From: Pseudoxanthomonas sp. z9
GTDB taxonomy: Bacteria > Pseudomonadota > Gammaproteobacteria > Xanthomonadales > Xanthomonadaceae
DNA length: 64,000 nt
NCBI RefSeq assembly: GCF_006542425.1
Contig: NZ_VFID01000014.1
Span: forward strand, 62,001-126,000
Direction of reading: 5' to 3'
The notes below the pieces were generated by a model. The model saw only the letters and a list, made by a program, of their open reading frames with translations, did not search any database and had not been told where the DNA came from. A program made the position numbers and the translations under genes. Every line of letters begins with the position of its first letter. Positions within the stretch are counted from its first letter, which is position 1. Shown one piece after another: positions 62,355-64,000 of this stretch.

Positions 62355-62660
62355 ATGAACGACGGTTTCGTGGCCTTGTACATCTTCATGCTGGCGGCCA
62401 TCGCCGGGCATGTGATCATTTCCCGGGTGCCGGTGATCCTGCATACGCCGCTGATGTCCGGCTCCAACTTCATCCACGGCATCGTGCTGATCGGCGCGAT
62501 GGTGGTGCTGGGGCACGCGGACACCACCCTGGAGAAGGTCATCGGCTTCATCGCCGTGCTGCTGGGCGCGGGCAACGCCGCCGGTGGCTACGTGGTGACC
62601 GAGCGCATGCTGGAGATGTTCAAGTCCAGCAAGCCGCAGCCGGGCAAGGAGGGCAAGTGA
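62355..62660 (+). CDS. pntAB: NAD(P) transhydrogenase subunit alpha part 2 (PntAB)
   Basis: The 101-residue membrane part of the alpha subunit, with three helices: VALYIFMLAAIAGHVII, SGSNFIHGIVLIGAMVVLG and VIGFIAVLLGAGNAAGGYVV. It overlaps pntB by one base (TGATG). It is 171 bases from the divergent secreted-repeat gene, a gap that must hold both promoters; a TATGAT sequence at 62295-62300 is a possible -10 for this gene. Confidence 0.93.
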   Translation: MNDGFVALYIFMLAAIAGHVIISRVPVILHTPLMSGSNFIHGIVLIGAMVVLGHADTTLEKVIGFIAVLLGAGNAAGGYVVTERMLEMFKSSKPQPGKEGK

Positions 62661-64000
62661 TGAGCTGGACCCTGCCCGAACTGCTGTCCTTCCTGGTCAA
62701 GGCCAGCTACCTGGTCGCCGCGACCCTGTTCCTGCTCGGCCTGCAGCGCATGGCCTCACCGCTGACCGCGCGCAGCGGTATCCGCTGGGCCGGGCTGGGC
62801 ATGCTGATCGCCACGGTGGCGACCTTCTTCCTGCCGGACCTGCACAACATCCCGCTGATCATCGCGGCGGTGGCGATCGGCAGCGCGGTGGCCTGGGTAT
62901 CCGGCAAGCAGGTGCCGATCACCGACATGCCGCAGATGGTCGCGCTCTACAACGGCATGGGCGGCGGTTCGGCGGCGGCGATCGGCGCGGTGGAACTGCT
63001 GCGCTTCTCCTTCCTGGTTCATCGCGACACCACGCACTGGAGCGAGTCGGCGATCGCCGCGCTGGCCGCGCGCCAGCCGGATGCGACCACGCTGGCGCTG
63101 GCGGTGATCGGTTCGGCGATCGGCGCGGTGTCGCTGTCCGGTTCGGTCATCGCCTGGGCCAAGCTTGACGGGCGGCTGGACAAGCGGGTGGTGTTCCCCG
63201 GCCAGCAGGCCTTCAACCTGCTCGTGTTCATCGCGATGCTGGCGCTCGGCGGCTGGGCGGCCTATACCTTGTCGGTCCCGTACATCATCGCGTTCTTCGT
63301 GCTGGCGCTGGCGCTGGGCGTGCTGATGACCCTGCCGATCGGCGGCGCCGACATGCCGGTGGTGATCTCGCTGTACAACGCCTTCACCGGCCTGGCGGTG
63401 GCGTTCGAGGGTTACGTGCTGGGCAACGAGGCGCTGATCATCGCCGGCATGATGGTCGGCGCGGCGGGCATCCTGCTGACCCGGTTGATGGCCAAGGCGA
63501 TGAACCGGCCGATCCGCAACGTGCTGTTCTCCAATTTCGGCGGTGGCGGGCAGGCGCAGGAGATCTCCGGTTCGCAGAAGCCGATCGAGGCCGGCGACGT
63601 CGCCGCGATGATGGCCTTCGCCGAGCGCGTGGTGATCGTGCCCGGCTACGGCATGGCGGTGGCGCAGGCGCAGCACAAGATCTGGGAACTGGCGCAGAAG
63701 CTGATCGATCGCGGGGTGAAGGTGAAGTTCGCCATCCATCCGGTCGCCGGCCGCATGCCCGGGCACATGAACGTGCTGCTGGCCGAGGCCGGCGTGCCCT
63801 ACGATCTGATCGCGGACATGGACGACATCAACCCGGAGTTCGCCAACACCGACGTGTCGTTGGTGATTGGCGCCAATGACGTGGTCAACCCGGTCGCGAA
63901 GACCGACCCCGCCAGCCCCATCTACGGCATGCCGATCCTCGACGTGGTCAACAGCAGGAACACCATCGTGATCAAGCGCGGCAAAGGCACCGGTTTCGCC
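62660..64000 (+). CDS. pntB: NAD(P) transhydrogenase subunit beta PntB (3' end beyond the window)
   Basis: The first 447 codons of PntB; the frame runs off the right edge. The N-terminal half has eight or nine membrane helices of domain II (including VALYNGMGGGSAAAIGAVELL and GADMPVVISLYNAFTGLAVAF). The start of the NADP-binding domain III follows: VVIVPGYGMAVAQAQHKIWELAQ, IHPVAGRMPGHMNVLLAEA, ANDVVNPVAK and IVIKRG. The full family length is about 460 residues, so only the last few are missing. Confidence 0.93.
   Translation, partial: MSWTLPELLSFLVKASYLVAATLFLLGLQRMASPLTARSGIRWAGLGMLIATVATFFLPDLHNIPLIIAAVAIGSAVAWVSGKQVPITDMPQMVALYNGMGGGSAAAIGAVELLRFSFLVHRDTTHWSESAIAALAARQPDATTLALAVIGSAIGAVSLSGSVIAWAKLDGRLDKRVVFPGQQAFNLLVFIAMLALGGWAAYTLSVPYIIAFFVLALALGVLMTLPIGGADMPVVISLYNAFTGLAVAFEGYVLGNEALIIAGMMVGAAGILLTRLMAKAMNRPIRNVLFSNFGGGGQAQEISGSQKPIEAGDVAAMMAFAERVVIVPGYGMAVAQAQHKIWELAQKLIDRGVKVKFAIHPVAGRMPGHMNVLLAEAGVPYDLIADMDDINPEFANTDVSLVIGANDVVNPVAKTDPASPIYGMPILDVVNSRNTIVIKRGKGTGFA

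Overview
The window is a contiguous stretch of chromosome from a high-GC gammaproteobacterium. Gene content and order point to the Xanthomonadaceae/Lysobacteraceae (Lysobacter-, Stenotrophomonas- or Xanthomonas-like). The main reasons are the ahpC-ahpF-oxyR order, the lptD-surA-pdxA-rsmA-apaG-apaH operon, an LptD N-terminus of xanthomonad type, split PntAA/PntAB/PntB transhydrogenase subunits, and intergenic repeats typical of the group (GGGATTCGGGATTG-type tracts and GTGGGAGCGACGTGAGTCGCGA-type palindromes). No rRNA, tRNA, CRISPR array, prophage or intact insertion sequence was seen. Most of the sequence is dense, ordinary housekeeping DNA.

Layout. 0.1-4.8 kb: nucleotide housekeeping (nudE, cysQ, mazG), small membrane proteins, and a divergent quinone-reductase/TetR pair with two copies of a 9-bp palindrome between them. 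4.9-11.6 kb: a two-component system, then a MacA-MacB type tripartite efflux operon and a small sigma-like gene. 11.7-20.5 kb: VOC proteins, a GDSL lipoprotein, dgkA, a TerC-family protein, lemA with two TPM-domain proteins, lgt-thyA, a pepsin-like secreted protein and folA. 20.5-30.5 kb, minus strand: DUF1287, apaH, apaG, rsmA, pdxA, surA, lptD, then an HDAC-like protein, a PduO-type cobalamin adenosyltransferase and a membrane protein that may be the B12 transporter BtuM. 30.5-33 kb: two ubiquinone-pathway flavin hydroxylases. 33-40 kb: a hairpin array, an orphan unknown gene, an SMP-30 protein, rlmM, a deaminase, glnS and a GST. 40-48 kb: a PNGase A-like enzyme, msrA, a repeat-filled gap, tal, rnk, and oxyR-ahpF-ahpC. 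48-57 kb: an M1 aminopeptidase, prmC, a proline iminopeptidase, a PACE efflux gene broken by an in-frame amber codon with its divergent LysR regulator, a NUDIX hydrolase, a 5'-3' exonuclease and a nitroreductase. 57-64 kb: a large DUF1631 protein, then the NAD(P) transhydrogenase genes pntAA and pntAB-pntB, split by a four-gene minus-strand operon. The last gene, pntB, runs off the right edge.

Functional links. OxyR, AhpF and AhpC form a peroxide-response unit, and MsrA adds oxidised-methionine repair elsewhere in the window. LptD and SurA serve outer-membrane assembly. The four-gene operon at 60.5-62.2 kb (secreted 11-residue-repeat protein, sigma factor, anti-sigma-like membrane protein, DUF3106 protein with repeated xTPEQR motifs) looks like a self-contained envelope-stress circuit. 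It is the most interesting candidate here. The PACE stop codon, the two-lobed pepsin-like protein and the BtuM candidate follow.
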